A DNA stretch of 64,000 bases from Bacillota bacterium. GTDB taxonomy: Bacteria > Bacillota > Clostridia > Acetivibrionales > JAEZXR01. Position 1 is the stretch's first letter; every line of letters begins with the position of its first letter. The stretch lies in the NCBI GenBank assembly GCA_023419605.1, contig JAEZXR010000119.1:149087-213086 (forward strand), read 5' to 3'. Below are positions 53,843 to 62,802 of this stretch, in pieces. The translations under genes were made by a program, and so were the position numbers. A model generated the notes under the pieces. The model was not told the DNA's origin, did no database searches, and was given only the letters and a program-made list of their open reading frames with translations.

Positions 53843-54095
53843 AGAGTTCACCTGCCTTTTAACCTTTTAGGGACGGTAATTTATTGCTTCCTCCTCACCC
53901 AATTCTTAGTGAGAAAGCTACAATAATAGTATGAACGGAAAAGCTTTTTTCTTACGTTTTAATTTTTGCTAGAATTAGAAATAATAAGTTCGTATGGATA
54001 GAGTTTTTAAATCCAAGAGATTTCTTCCATATAAAAATGCGGATATGCGCTAGGAATTCTCATTAAAGACCAAAACATGGCGAAGGAGAGAAACA

Positions 54096-54698
54096 ATGGA
54101 TAAGAATGAAATGCAGGACAATAAATTATACGACTTTTTTCACAAATTGGACAGATCCTTTTTTATCGAGAATGAAAATAAACAATTTGCCCATAATGAT
54201 GAGGCCCTGCCCATCGGATATGAGCAAACCATATCCCAGCCTTCTCTTGTACTGGAAATGACGGAGCTGCTGGATGTAAACAAGCAGTGCAAGGTGCTGG
54301 AAATCGGCACCGGATCCGGCTATCAGACCGCTTTCCTGGCAGAACTGGCAAGGGAGGTTTATACGGTAGAAAGGATAAAGGAATTGTCCTGGAAGGCTGT
54401 AGAAAGGTTTATGAAGCTGGGGTATGCCAATGTTCAGTTTCGCATTGGAGACGGCAGTGAAGGGTGGGAGGAATTTGCGCCCTATGACCGGATTATGGTA
54501 ACAGCCGGTGCCGGGGAAGTGCCTCAAGCTCTGCTGGAGCAGCTAAAGCCGGGAGGGAAAATGGTGATTCCCGTGGGAGTAAAGGGAAAACAGCAGTTAC
54601 TTTTGATTCGTAAGGATGAGGGAGGAAAGGTAACAACAAAAACCATGGGCATGGTAAAATTCGTAGAATTAAAAGGGGAATATGGTTGGAATCAATAA
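54096..54698 (+). CDS. pcm: Protein-L-isoaspartate O-methyltransferase-like
   Basis: This protein of about 200 residues is of the PCMT family and repairs isoaspartyl residues in aged proteins using S-adenosylmethionine. It has the family motif GYEQTISQPSLVLEMTELL and the SAM-binding VLEIGTGSGYQTAFLAEL, with the acidic end of the following strand at E in VYTVE. The C-terminal YDRIMVTAGAGEVPQALLEQ and KPGGKMVIPVG are typical. GCGAAGGAGAG precedes ATG 54096. It stands alone between the SASP and pgi genes. Confidence 0.9.
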   Translation: MDKNEMQDNKLYDFFHKLDRSFFIENENKQFAHNDEALPIGYEQTISQPSLVLEMTELLDVNKQCKVLEIGTGSGYQTAFLAELAREVYTVERIKELSWKAVERFMKLGYANVQFRIGDGSEGWEEFAPYDRIMVTAGAGEVPQALLEQLKPGGKMVIPVGVKGKQQLLLIRKDEGGKVTTKTMGMVKFVELKGEYGWNQ

Positions 54699-54734
54699 GC
54701 CTATGCGTGTGAAGGTCTTTCGTTTTTAATCTAG

Positions 54735-54763
54735 TTGATTTTTTAATAGACCTTTGTTAAAAT
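54735..54763 (+). promoter_or_regulatory. Sigma-A promoter for pgi
   Basis: TTGATT (54735-54740), a 17-base spacer and TAAAAT (54758-54763), about 54 bases before the pgi ATG. Confidence 0.65.
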
Positions 54764-54816
54764 ATAGGCAATATTTGAATAAATATGAATTGAAAATGCA
54801 ACAGGAGGTTGTATCG

Positions 54817-56169
54817 ATGCAGAATATCACTTTTGATTACTCAAAGGCTCTGGGTTTCATCCATGAGCATGAAGTTAAATACTTTGAAAACTTTGTGACA
54901 TCAGCCCATGAAATGCTCCATAACAAAACCGGTGCAGGCAGCGATTTTTTAGGATGGGTTGATCTTCCCTTGAACTATGACAAGGAAGAATTTGCCCGGA
55001 TCAAGGCAGCAGCAGAAAAAATCAAATCGGATTCCGATGCACTGGTTGTAATCGGTATCGGTGGTTCCTACCTGGGTGCAAGAGCCGCCATCGACCTGCT
55101 TTCCCATTCTTTCTATAACAGCTTGCCAAAATCCAAAAGAAAGACTCCCGAAATCTATTTTGTAGGAAACAATATCAGCTCCACTTACATAGCGGATCTT
55201 CTGGAACTTCTGGAAGGTAAGGATATTTCCGTCAATGTAATCTCCAAATCCGGAACTACAACCGAACCTGCCATCGCTTTCCGGATTTTTAAGGAATACA
55301 TGGAAAACAAATACGGTAAGGAAGAGGCTTCCAAGAGAATCTACGCAACAACGGACAAGGAAAGAGGTGCGTTGAAGAAGCTTGCTACAGCGGAAAAATA
55401 TGAGACGTATGTGATTCCGGATGATGTAGGTGGAAGATTCTCCGTTCTGACTGCCGTTGGACTTCTTCCTATTGCAGTCAGCGGCGCAGACATCGATACC
55501 CTTATGGAGGGAGCCGCAGCGGCACATAAGGAATATAACAACCCGAACCTTACGGAAAATGATTGCTACAAATATGCTGCTGTGAGAAATGCCCTATACA
55601 GAAAGAACAAAACCACTGAAATCATGGTCAATTACGAGCCATCCCTGCACTTCTTTACGGAATGGTGGAAACAGCTGTACGGCGAAAGCGAAGGCAAGGA
55701 CCAGAAAGGCATATTCCCGGCAGGAGTGGATTTCTCTGCCGACCTTCATTCCATGGGACAGTACATCCAGGATGGCCTGAGGAATATATTTGAAACCGTG
55801 CTTCATGTGGAAACTCCCAGAAAGAAAATGGTGGTAAAGGAAGATAAGGATAATGTAGATGGACTGAACTTCCTGGCAGGCAAGGAAATTGCCTATATCA
55901 ATGAAAAGGCCTTCCAGGGGACCCTGCTGGCTCATACCGATGGCGGAGTACCGAATCTGATCCTGAATATACCGGAATTAAACGAGTACTATCTGGGTAA
56001 ACTGATTTACTTCTTTGAAAAGGCTTGCGGTATCAGCGGATATTTGCTGGGTGTGAATCCCTTTGATCAGCCGGGAGTAGAAGCGTATAAGAAAAACATG
56101 TTTGCCCTTCTTGGAAAACCAGGCTTTGAAGAAGAAAAGGCGAAGTTGGAAAGCAGACTGAGTAAGTAA
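54817..56169 (+). CDS. pgi: Glucose-6-phosphate isomerase
   Basis: This protein of about 450 residues interconverts glucose-6-phosphate and fructose-6-phosphate in glycolysis. It has IGIGGSYLGARA, the phosphosugar-binding SKSGTTTEPAIAF and the C-terminal PFDQPGVEAYKKNMF with the catalytic lysine. The length matches the Firmicute enzyme. ATG 54817 has AGGAGGTT 7 bases upstream and gives the usual N-terminus. The open frame extends further upstream without support. Confidence 0.97.
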   Translation: MQNITFDYSKALGFIHEHEVKYFENFVTSAHEMLHNKTGAGSDFLGWVDLPLNYDKEEFARIKAAAEKIKSDSDALVVIGIGGSYLGARAAIDLLSHSFYNSLPKSKRKTPEIYFVGNNISSTYIADLLELLEGKDISVNVISKSGTTTEPAIAFRIFKEYMENKYGKEEASKRIYATTDKERGALKKLATAEKYETYVIPDDVGGRFSVLTAVGLLPIAVSGADIDTLMEGAAAAHKEYNNPNLTENDCYKYAAVRNALYRKNKTTEIMVNYEPSLHFFTEWWKQLYGESEGKDQKGIFPAGVDFSADLHSMGQYIQDGLRNIFETVLHVETPRKKMVVKEDKDNVDGLNFLAGKEIAYINEKAFQGTLLAHTDGGVPNLILNIPELNEYYLGKLIYFFEKACGISGYLLGVNPFDQPGVEAYKKNMFALLGKPGFEEEKAKLESRLSK

Positions 56170-56173
56170 TTTG

Positions 56174-56209
56174 AAAATAGGCTATAGTGTGTACTATAGC
56201 CTATTTTAG
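56174..56209 (+). terminator. Intrinsic terminator after pgi
   Basis: A perfect 15-bp stem (56174-56188 with 56193-56207) with loop GTGT, ending in TTTT. Confidence 0.9.
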
Positions 56210-56360
56210 CTTTCTCTGGTGCTGCGGAAGAGAAGTTTCCTGCTAACTGCTTCGGTAGACAAGCCCTTTGGTCCCTGTTGGGAAGAGCTGAAAATCACTT
56301 TGTCGAAATTGTTAACAAATTTTCTTCCGTTGATAAAAGAATTTATAAGCACTTTGCCCA

Positions 56361-56535
56361 TTGAATTAAATCGTTAAAAACGGGTATAATAATACTTGTA
56401 AAACATACACTTTTTATAAACTTTTTCTCCTTTTTTTAATATATGAAATAAGCGGGAGCCAGCCACTCCCGCTTATTTCATGTTTATACGGATTGTATAT
56501 TCCCTGTATTTTTATACAATTAATCCGTGTATCAG
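56361..56535 (+). ncRNA. Candidate short transcript with two hairpins
   Basis: A promoter-like pair, TTGAAT (56361-56366) and an exact TATAAT (56385-56390, 18-base spacer), is followed by a perfect 16-bp hairpin at 56443-56458 with 56466-56481. A second stem pairs ACGGAT (56489-56494) with ATCCGT (56523-56528). No gene is encoded before tRNA-Lys. It could be a small RNA, or a leader with its own terminator. I recognise no known RNA family. Confidence 0.35.
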
Positions 56536-56610
56536 GAGCGAAGCTGTATCGGGAATTTTCATGAAACCCGGCTCTTAAAAAATAAAAAGAAAAAAGTTTG
56601 CAATAAAGTG

Positions 56611-56639
56611 TTGACATAAGAGACTATGTCTGTTAAAAT
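56611..56639 (+). promoter_or_regulatory. Sigma-A promoter of tRNA-Lys
   Basis: An exact TTGACA (56611-56616), a 17-base spacer and TAAAAT (56634-56639). Confidence 0.85.
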
Positions 56640-56684
56640 AAATTCTCGTGAGACGGGAACAAGCATCTCGGATGATCACAATAA

Positions 56685-56760
56685 GGGCCATTAGCTCAGT
56701 TGGCAGAGCACTTGACTTTTAATCAAGGTGTCCCGCGTTCGAGTCGCGGATGGCTCACCA
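56685..56760 (+). tRNA. tRNA-Lys (anticodon TTT)
   Basis: A complete cloverleaf. The acceptor stem GGGCCAT pairs with ATGGCTC (one G-U), the D-arm is AGCTCAGTTGGCAGAGC, and the anticodon stem CTTGA/TCAAG has loop CTTTTAA with anticodon TTT at 56718-56720. The T-arm is CGCGTTCGAGTCGCG. CCA is encoded at 56758-56760. It is a single gene with its own promoter and terminator. Confidence 0.97.
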
Positions 56761-56796
56761 AAACCTTTAAACTTCAAAAGTTTAAAGGTTTTTTTG
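56761..56796 (+). terminator. Intrinsic terminator of tRNA-Lys
   Basis: AAACCTTTAAACTT (56761-56774) pairs perfectly with AAGTTTAAAGGTTT (56778-56791), starting right after CCA. A T-run follows. Confidence 0.92.
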
Positions 56797-57038
56797 TGTT
56801 GTTTTCATTTCTCCTGCAGACGATAGGCGAAAGAATGTATAAAAGTGTGTACAATAAGCTGAGAGGCCGTATGTGAAGGGTAAAAGCAAATGAAAAGAGT
56901 ACATATACATCGGGCCGTTTGAAAAAACAACAGCATGAGGATATAATGGGAGTGAGGTGCAATATTGCGGCTAGGTACTACGAATGAATTTATACGTATA
57001 AGTTGCTTAAATCACAGCACTTTAAGGGGTTATGCAGA

Positions 57039-58421
57039 ATGGTGATCCGTAAGGATGTAATGAAATTGGCTGTTCCGATTATTGCAGAGCAAGCCTTCAT
57101 CATGATTATGGGAGTCATAAATGCCATTATGGCAGGCCGTTTGGGAAAGGAAGCTGTTTCTGCCATTGGTATGGTAGATTCAATCAATAACATTTTTATT
57201 TCCTTTTTCTCGGCGTTGGCTGTAGGTGGTACAGTGGTGGTAGCCCATTATGCAGGGCAAAGAAACATCAAATCAGCCAATGAGGCTGCACGGCATGCCT
57301 TGCTTTCCGGCGTATTGCTGGCAGGGATCGTTACGCTGCTGATATTTCTTTTTCAAAATTCAATTATAAAAGTTCTCTATGGATCTGCGGAACAGGAAGT
57401 AATGAATAATGCCTTTACCTATTTGAATATAACATTGCTTACATATCCGCTGATCGCACTGACTTCCGTTGCCTGTGGAGTTCTGAGGGGAGTAGGAGAT
57501 ACGAAAACCCCCATGAAGATAACCATTATAATGAATTTGTTGAACATTGTACTGAGTTATACCCTCATCTATGGACTGAATATAAGCAGTGCTCATTTCA
57601 GCGTTGGAATTCCGGGGCTAGGAATCAAGGGTGCCGCTTTGGGTATAGCCGCCGCCCGGACCATCGGCGCAGGACTTATCCTGTATACCTTGTTAAGCGG
57701 TTCAAAGCTGATACAGTTGAAATTGGACCGAAGCTTCAGACCCGATATGACTTTGCTGCGATCCATTTTCGGTGTGGGTTTTCCGGCTAGCGTGGAATCT
57801 TTGCTTTTTAATGGAGGGAAGCTGATTACACAGGTGTTTATTGTTGGAATGGGGACAGCCTCCATTGCTGCCAATTATGTTGCCGGGTCGGTTTTTGGTT
57901 TAATTAACATACCGGGAGGTGCGTTGAGTATTGCAGCAACGACTCTGGTAGGGCAGTATATGGGAAGGGGAGAAAGTGACGAAGCAAAAAGCACGCTGCT
58001 ATACCTTACAAAGGCAACTTCACTGTGTCTGCTGGTCCTATGTGCCTTTACCTATCCTTTTGCAAGTATGTTGGCATCCATGTATACGCAAAGCAGTGAT
58101 GTTATTGAAATTGCAGCCGGATTGATCAAGACTTCTGCCATCTCCATGCCTACATTATGGGCGGTCTCCTTCATATTACCGGCGGGTTTGAAAGGCGCGG
58201 GAGACGCAAAGTATACCATGGTAACCGCTATCTTCGGTATGTGGGCCTTCCGTATTACCTTGGGCTATATCCTGGGAGTTCCTCTGGGAATGGGAGTGCT
58301 GGGGGTATGGATCGGCATGTATGTTGATTGGCTCGTAAGAGGCACCCTGTTTTACATCCGGTTGAAGAGCGGAAAATGGAGAGACAAGGTGGTTATTAGA
58401 AACCTGAAGGAAGCTATATAA
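57039..58421 (+). CDS. MATE family efflux transporter
   Basis: This protein of about 460 residues has 12 hydrophobic helices and the multidrug and toxic compound extrusion fold. Signature parts are KLAVPIIAEQAFIMIMGVIN in helix 1, GQRNIKSANEAARHA after helix 2 and GGALSIAATTLVGQYMGRG near helix 8. It exports cationic compounds using a Na+ or H+ gradient, and the substrate is unknown. I chose ATG 57039, which lies 9 bases after AAGGGG, over TTG 57003. A shared terminator follows. Confidence 0.92.
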   Translation: MVIRKDVMKLAVPIIAEQAFIMIMGVINAIMAGRLGKEAVSAIGMVDSINNIFISFFSALAVGGTVVVAHYAGQRNIKSANEAARHALLSGVLLAGIVTLLIFLFQNSIIKVLYGSAEQEVMNNAFTYLNITLLTYPLIALTSVACGVLRGVGDTKTPMKITIIMNLLNIVLSYTLIYGLNISSAHFSVGIPGLGIKGAALGIAAARTIGAGLILYTLLSGSKLIQLKLDRSFRPDMTLLRSIFGVGFPASVESLLFNGGKLITQVFIVGMGTASIAANYVAGSVFGLINIPGGALSIAATTLVGQYMGRGESDEAKSTLLYLTKATSLCLLVLCAFTYPFASMLASMYTQSSDVIEIAAGLIKTSAISMPTLWAVSFILPAGLKGAGDAKYTMVTAIFGMWAFRITLGYILGVPLGMGVLGVWIGMYVDWLVRGTLFYIRLKSGKWRDKVVIRNLKEAI

Positions 58422-58470
58422 AATAACGGAAGGTTCCCGATATTTACACCGAGAACCTTCCGTTATTTTT
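58421..58470. terminator. Bidirectional terminator between the MATE gene and pepT
   Basis: A perfect 16-bp stem (58421-58436 with 58453-58468) with a 16-base loop. It overlaps the stop region of the converging genes. Confidence 0.9.
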
Positions 58471-59692
58471 ATTTGCAATTCAGTTCTGAAATCTTAACAA
58501 TAACCTCAACCGCTTTAACCATGGAAGGGACCGGTATATACTCAAACTTTCCATGATAGTTGTGGCCTCCGGTAAATATGTTGGGTGTGGGAAGTCCCAT
58601 GAAGGAGAGCCGTGCACCATCGGTACCTCCTCGTATCGGCCTGATATGGGGGGGGACTCCGACTTCTTCCATTGCTTGCTTGGCCATCTCAACGATATGT
58701 AAGACCGGCTCCACTTTTTCCTTCATATTATAGTACTGGTCCTTTAATTGTAAAACGACAACGTTCTGACCGTATTTCTCATTGAGGTAATCGGTGATTT
58801 TCTGAATACGGTCTTTTCGGTCAATAAATTTCCTTTTATCATGATCTCGAATAATATAACGCAGCGTACATTTTTCCACAGAACCTTCCATCCCATTCAG
58901 ATGATAAAAACCTTCATAGCCTTCGGTGTGGGAGGGTGTCTCTACAGGAGGAAGCATGGAGTTCAGCTCCATAGCGACCAGGAGGGCATTCAGCATCTTG
59001 TTTTTGGAACTTCCGGGATGAACATTGACTCCGTTGATGGTAATGGTAGCCGATGCAGCATTAAAATTTTCGTATTCCAATTCTCCGATAGGACCTCCAT
59101 CTATGGTATAGGCAAAATCGGCTCCGAATTTAGACACATTAAACAAATCTGCTCCACGCCCGATTTCTTCATCGGGTGTAAAACATATTTTTATAGTGCC
59201 ATGCGGAATTTCCGGATGAGAAAGCAAGTATTCAACGGCTGTGATAATTTCAGCAATTCCCGCCTTATCATCGGCACCCAAAAGGGTGGTTCCATCCGTA
59301 GTGATAAGATCCTGCCCGGTATAGTTCAACAGTTCCGGGAAAGCGGTGGTGGTCATGACTATATTTCTATCCGAGTTCAGAACGATATCCCTGCCATCAT
59401 AGTTTGAGACAAGCTTTGGGATTACATTCTCCCCACTCATATCCGGGCTGGTATCCATATGGGCAACAAACCCAATGGTAGGGACACTTTTATCCATATT
59501 GGCCGGTAAGGAAGCCATTATGTATCCGTTTTCATCAATAGCGGCATCCTCCAGTCCCAATTCCTTTAGTTCGTTTACCAGAAAAAGGCCAAATTCATAC
59601 TGGCCGGGTGTACTGGGGCAAGTTTTCGAGTCCTCGTCGGATTTTGTGTCAAAAGTTACGTATTTTAAAAACCTTTCTACAAGCTGATCCAT
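58469..59692 (-). CDS. pepT: Peptidase T
   Basis: This protein of about 407 residues removes N-terminal residues from tripeptides. It is a dinuclear zinc M20 enzyme: FVAHMDTSPD, GADDKAGIAEI, the catalytic glutamate in FTPDEEIGRG, and a late histidine in GGHNYHGKFEY. ATG 59692 follows GGGAGGT on the minus strand. The TTG further upstream (59707) is less likely. Confidence 0.95.
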   Translation of the reverse strand: MDQLVERFLKYVTFDTKSDEDSKTCPSTPGQYEFGLFLVNELKELGLEDAAIDENGYIMASLPANMDKSVPTIGFVAHMDTSPDMSGENVIPKLVSNYDGRDIVLNSDRNIVMTTTAFPELLNYTGQDLITTDGTTLLGADDKAGIAEIITAVEYLLSHPEIPHGTIKICFTPDEEIGRGADLFNVSKFGADFAYTIDGGPIGELEYENFNAASATITINGVNVHPGSSKNKMLNALLVAMELNSMLPPVETPSHTEGYEGFYHLNGMEGSVEKCTLRYIIRDHDKRKFIDRKDRIQKITDYLNEKYGQNVVVLQLKDQYYNMKEKVEPVLHIVEMAKQAMEEVGVPPHIRPIRGGTDGARLSFMGLPTPNIFTGGHNYHGKFEYIPVPSMVKAVEVIVKISELNCK

Positions 59693-59963
59693 GGATTTAC
59701 CTCCCAAAAAAATTCTAGATACTTATATAATTATTAGCAATAAATATCTGAAAATTCCAAATTACTTTTTTATTTGAGCATATCTTCTCTCTATAATATT
59801 TATCCAATCTTCCGAATCTGTCAATACCTTTCCCGTGAATACTATACTTGTGTGGGAAATGAATCCTTCTCTGGGTTTTCTCATGCTTGTATCAGGAGAG
59901 TTTATATCCTGCAGCTTTGCTTAATTATTGGCCCGTGCAGCGTAGAATGGAATCCGAATAATT

Positions 59964-59977
59964 CTAAAGCGCTTTCA
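59964..59977 (-). promoter_or_regulatory. cre-like operator, distal
   Basis: Read on the minus strand this is TGAAAGCGCTTTAG, close to the CcpA consensus TGWAANCGNTNNCA, with the AAAGCGCTTT palindrome. It lies about 270 bases before uxaC. Confidence 0.6.
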
Positions 59978-60096
59978 TGAATATTGATATAGAGATTAAA
60001 TTTATAGTAAATTCAAGCCTTTTATCCCATTAGGAAGTAAGGGCAAAGTATTTAGGTATCTGCTGAAATTCTGCCAAAATACTGGTGATTAACCGC

Positions 60097-60125
60097 TTGA
60101 CAAATTGCTCAATGAATATTACGAT
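60097..60125 (+). promoter_or_regulatory. Sigma-A promoter of uxaC
   Basis: An exact TTGACA (60097-60102), a 17-base spacer and TACGAT (60120-60125). Confidence 0.65.
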
Positions 60126-60151
60126 GGTAATAGTGAATTTGTTAAAGCGAA

Positions 60152-60165
60152 TGAAAGCGCTTACA
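60152..60165 (+). promoter_or_regulatory. cre-like operator, proximal
   Basis: TGAAAGCGCTTACA matches the CcpA/LacI-family cre consensus closely. It lies about 25 bases after the proposed -10, a classic roadblock position. A dedicated LacI-type regulator of hexuronate genes is an alternative to CcpA. Confidence 0.75.
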
Positions 60166-60245
60166 AAAAACAGGCCCATACAGTTTCATAACCTGCCAGA
60201 TCAATGGGAGGGTAAAAAATATTCTTTTAATTGGAGGAAAGAAAC

Positions 60246-61652
60246 ATGAAACCCTTTATGGATGAAAAGTTCCTATTAAACAATGAAACCGCAATAAAGC
60301 TTTATGAGGACTATGCCAAGGACATGCCTATATTTGATTACCACTGCCACCTGAACCCGAAGGAAATTGCAGAAAACAAGAAGTACAGGAACATTACGGA
60401 AGTTTGGCTGGGCGGCGATCATTACAAATGGAGAGCCATGAGAAGCAATGGTGTTGAAGAAAAGTATATCACAGGGGATGCTCCGGATAAGGAAAAATTC
60501 CTGAAATGGGCGGAAACCATGGCGAACTGCATCGGAAATCCGCTCTACCATTGGACGCACCTTGAACTGAAAAGATATTTCGGTATCGACAAGCTGCTTT
60601 CTCCCGATACGGCGGAAGAAATCTGGGAAGAGTGCAACAGGCTCCTTCAGCAGGAAGAATTTACGGCAAGAGGGTTAATAAAGCGCTCAAACGTTAAGGC
60701 TATCGGTACTACGGATGATCCGACGGATTCTCTGGAATACCACATTGCCATTGCAAAAGACCCGACCTTTGACGTGAAGGTCCTTCCGGCATTCAGACCC
60801 GATAAGAGCTTTAATATAGATAAACCCGGATTTGTTGAGTGGATGGATAAGCTGGGAAATGTGGTAGGAAAAGAAATTAAAACCTTTGCTGACGTAAAAG
60901 AAGCGCTGAAACAGAGAGTTGATTTCTTCCATGAAGTAGGCTGTAGAATTTCCGACCATGCTTTAGATCCTATAAGCTATGTGGAGGCAACGGAAGAAGA
61001 AGCGACTGCCATTCTTCAGAAAGCCTTAAAGGGTGAGACCGTATCCGAGGAAGAAGTAAAGAAGTATAAAACACAGGTAATGGTTTTCCTGGGTAAGCAG
61101 TATGCCGCTCATGGATGGGTTATGCAATTGCATATGGGAACCATAAGAAACAACAGCAGCAGAATGTTCAAGCTGTTGGGTGCCGATACGGGATTTGATG
61201 CAATCGCCGATTACACCATCGCTGAATCGTTGTCCAAATTCTTGAACAGGCTGGATGAAACGGATGAATTGCCAAAGACCATCTTATATTGCCTGAACCC
61301 AAGAGATAATGAAGTCCTGGGTACCATCATCGGCTGCTTCCAGGGGGGCGGAATCCCCGGAAAGATGCAGTTCGGTTCCGGTTGGTGGTTCAACGATCAA
61401 AAAGATGGCATGATCCGTCAAATGGTGGCATTGGCAAACCTTGGGCTGTTGTCCAGGTTTGTTGGTATGCTCACGGATTCCAGAAGCTTTTTGTCCTACA
61501 CAAGACATGAGTATTTCAGAAGAATTCTCTGCAATCTTCTGGGAGAGTGGGTTGAATCCGGAGAAGCTCCGAATGATATAAAACTCCTGGGTTCCATGGT
61601 ACGGAATATCTGTTTCAATAACGCAAAGAACTACTTTGGCGTTGAACTATAA
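60246..61652 (+). CDS. uxaC: Uronate isomerase
   Basis: This protein of about 468 residues isomerises D-glucuronate to D-fructuronate and D-galacturonate to D-tagaturonate, the entry step of hexuronate use from pectin or glucuronoxylan. It has the metal-binding DYHCHLNPKEIAE at residues 35-47, the GTTDDPTDSLEYH segment and MQLHMGTIRNNS. The C-terminal HEYFRRILCNLLGEWVESGE is also present. ATG 60246 lies 8 bases after GGAGG. Two cre-like sites indicate carbon catabolite control. No uxuA, uxuB or transporter lies nearby. Confidence 0.95.
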   Translation: MKPFMDEKFLLNNETAIKLYEDYAKDMPIFDYHCHLNPKEIAENKKYRNITEVWLGGDHYKWRAMRSNGVEEKYITGDAPDKEKFLKWAETMANCIGNPLYHWTHLELKRYFGIDKLLSPDTAEEIWEECNRLLQQEEFTARGLIKRSNVKAIGTTDDPTDSLEYHIAIAKDPTFDVKVLPAFRPDKSFNIDKPGFVEWMDKLGNVVGKEIKTFADVKEALKQRVDFFHEVGCRISDHALDPISYVEATEEEATAILQKALKGETVSEEEVKKYKTQVMVFLGKQYAAHGWVMQLHMGTIRNNSSRMFKLLGADTGFDAIADYTIAESLSKFLNRLDETDELPKTILYCLNPRDNEVLGTIIGCFQGGGIPGKMQFGSGWWFNDQKDGMIRQMVALANLGLLSRFVGMLTDSRSFLSYTRHEYFRRILCNLLGEWVESGEAPNDIKLLGSMVRNICFNNAKNYFGVEL

Positions 61653-61668
61653 TAGAAGGTAATAAAAA

Positions 61669-61697
61669 AACTCAAGCCGCGGCTTGGGTTTTTTTAT
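61669..61697 (+). terminator. Intrinsic terminator after uxaC
   Basis: AACTCAAGCC (61669-61678) pairs with GGCTTGGGTT (61681-61690), with one G-U pair and a tight GC loop, followed by TTTTTATT. Confidence 0.9.
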
Positions 61698-61803
61698 TGC
61701 TTAAATTTTTTTCATAAAGGTAAAATGCATGAATATTACATTGTATCCCTGCATAGAGGTTGGTATAATTCAATTACAAATATTAAAGGGGTCAACGAGG
61801 TAA

Positions 61804-62703
61804 ATGATAAAACACATTTTTATAGTTAATCCTGCAGCAGGGAAAGGGAAGGGGTTAAAGCTCATTCCTGAAATCAGAAAAATACTCACCGAAAAAAAGC
61901 AAGAGTATGGGATCGAAATAACGGAAAGACCCGGACACGCGCAAGAACTGGCCAGGATTCATGGTGGGAAAGGAGAAAGTCGAATCTATTCAGTGGGTGG
62001 AGATGGGACGCTAAATGAAGTTCTAAACGGCATGGTAGGAATGGACAGCAGCCTTGCCGTCATTCCCTGTGGCTCAGGGAATGACTTTATCCGGAGTTTG
62101 ACAAGCCGCTGGAGCATTGAAGATATCGTTGAACGAACCATCGACGGAAGTGAAAAGTCTATTGACGTAATAAAAGTAAATGAAAGATACTTCATTAATA
62201 TAGCTTCTGTTGGATTTGACGCGGAAGTGGTATATAATGCAAGGAAGATTAAAAAGATTCCAGGTCTGCCGGGGAGTGTTGCCTATATACTGGGAATCTT
62301 AAGCACTGTGTTCAAGTATGGCGGCAGCCACATGCATATAAACATTGATGGAAACCGGATTGATAAAAAGCTGCTTCTAACAGCTGTTGCCAACGGACGA
62401 TATTATGGAGGCGGAATGCTCCCGGTACCTGCTGCAAGAATTGAGGATGGCCTGATCGATATCTGTACGGTGGATGCTATCAGTAAAGTGAAAATCCTTG
62501 CCTTTTTTCCTAAACTGATAAAAGGTACCCACGGCGACATGAAGGAAGTTTCCTTTTATAAGGGAAAAAGAGTGGAGATTGCTTCAAATCATGATATGAC
62601 CATTAACACGGACGGGGAGGTTATAAGAGGTCAAGAGATTGTATTTGAAGTGATACCAAAAGGGGTTCGTATAATTGTTCCGAAAGATGATAAAATTTCT
62701 TGA
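61804..62703 (+). CDS. Diacylglycerol kinase-like lipid kinase (YegS/DgkB type)
   Basis: This 299-residue protein phosphorylates a lipid hydroxyl, probably diacylglycerol, with ATP. The nucleotide loop GGDGTLNEVLNGM (residues about 62-74), GSGNDFIR (about 96-103) and the second domain with NGRYYGGGMLPVPAARIEDG are typical. The weak Shine-Dalgarno ACGAGGT precedes ATG 61804. The stop codon overlaps the TTGACA of the next promoter. Confidence 0.9.
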   Translation: MIKHIFIVNPAAGKGKGLKLIPEIRKILTEKKQEYGIEITERPGHAQELARIHGGKGESRIYSVGGDGTLNEVLNGMVGMDSSLAVIPCGSGNDFIRSLTSRWSIEDIVERTIDGSEKSIDVIKVNERYFINIASVGFDAEVVYNARKIKKIPGLPGSVAYILGILSTVFKYGGSHMHINIDGNRIDKKLLLTAVANGRYYGGGMLPVPAARIEDGLIDICTVDAISKVKILAFFPKLIKGTHGDMKEVSFYKGKRVEIASNHDMTINTDGEVIRGQEIVFEVIPKGVRIIVPKDDKIS

Positions 62704-62728
62704 CATATTCTCCTAAACCACTTAGTAT
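62700..62728 (+). promoter_or_regulatory. Promoter of the acetate transporter gene, overlapping the upstream stop
   Basis: An exact TTGACA (62700-62705), a 17-base spacer and TAGTAT (62723-62728). The -35 spans the stop codon of the kinase gene. Confidence 0.7.
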
Positions 62729-62802
62729 GGAATTTATGCGTGCTGTAGAAGAAAGCAGTTTCTTGTATAGTATTGTCGAAGATAAATATTATGGAGGTTA
62801 AA

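Larger units (their letters stand above)
59693..60245. other. Gap before uxaC with promoter and two operators
   Basis: These 553 bases contain no gene. They hold the pepT upstream region, two cre-like sites and the uxaC promoter, each described separately. Confidence 0.6.

Noticed and set aside
53927..53933. A sigma-G promoter for the SASP gene
   Set aside because: CATACTA fits the -10, but the expected -35 at 17-18 bases is poor, so it is mentioned only with the gene.
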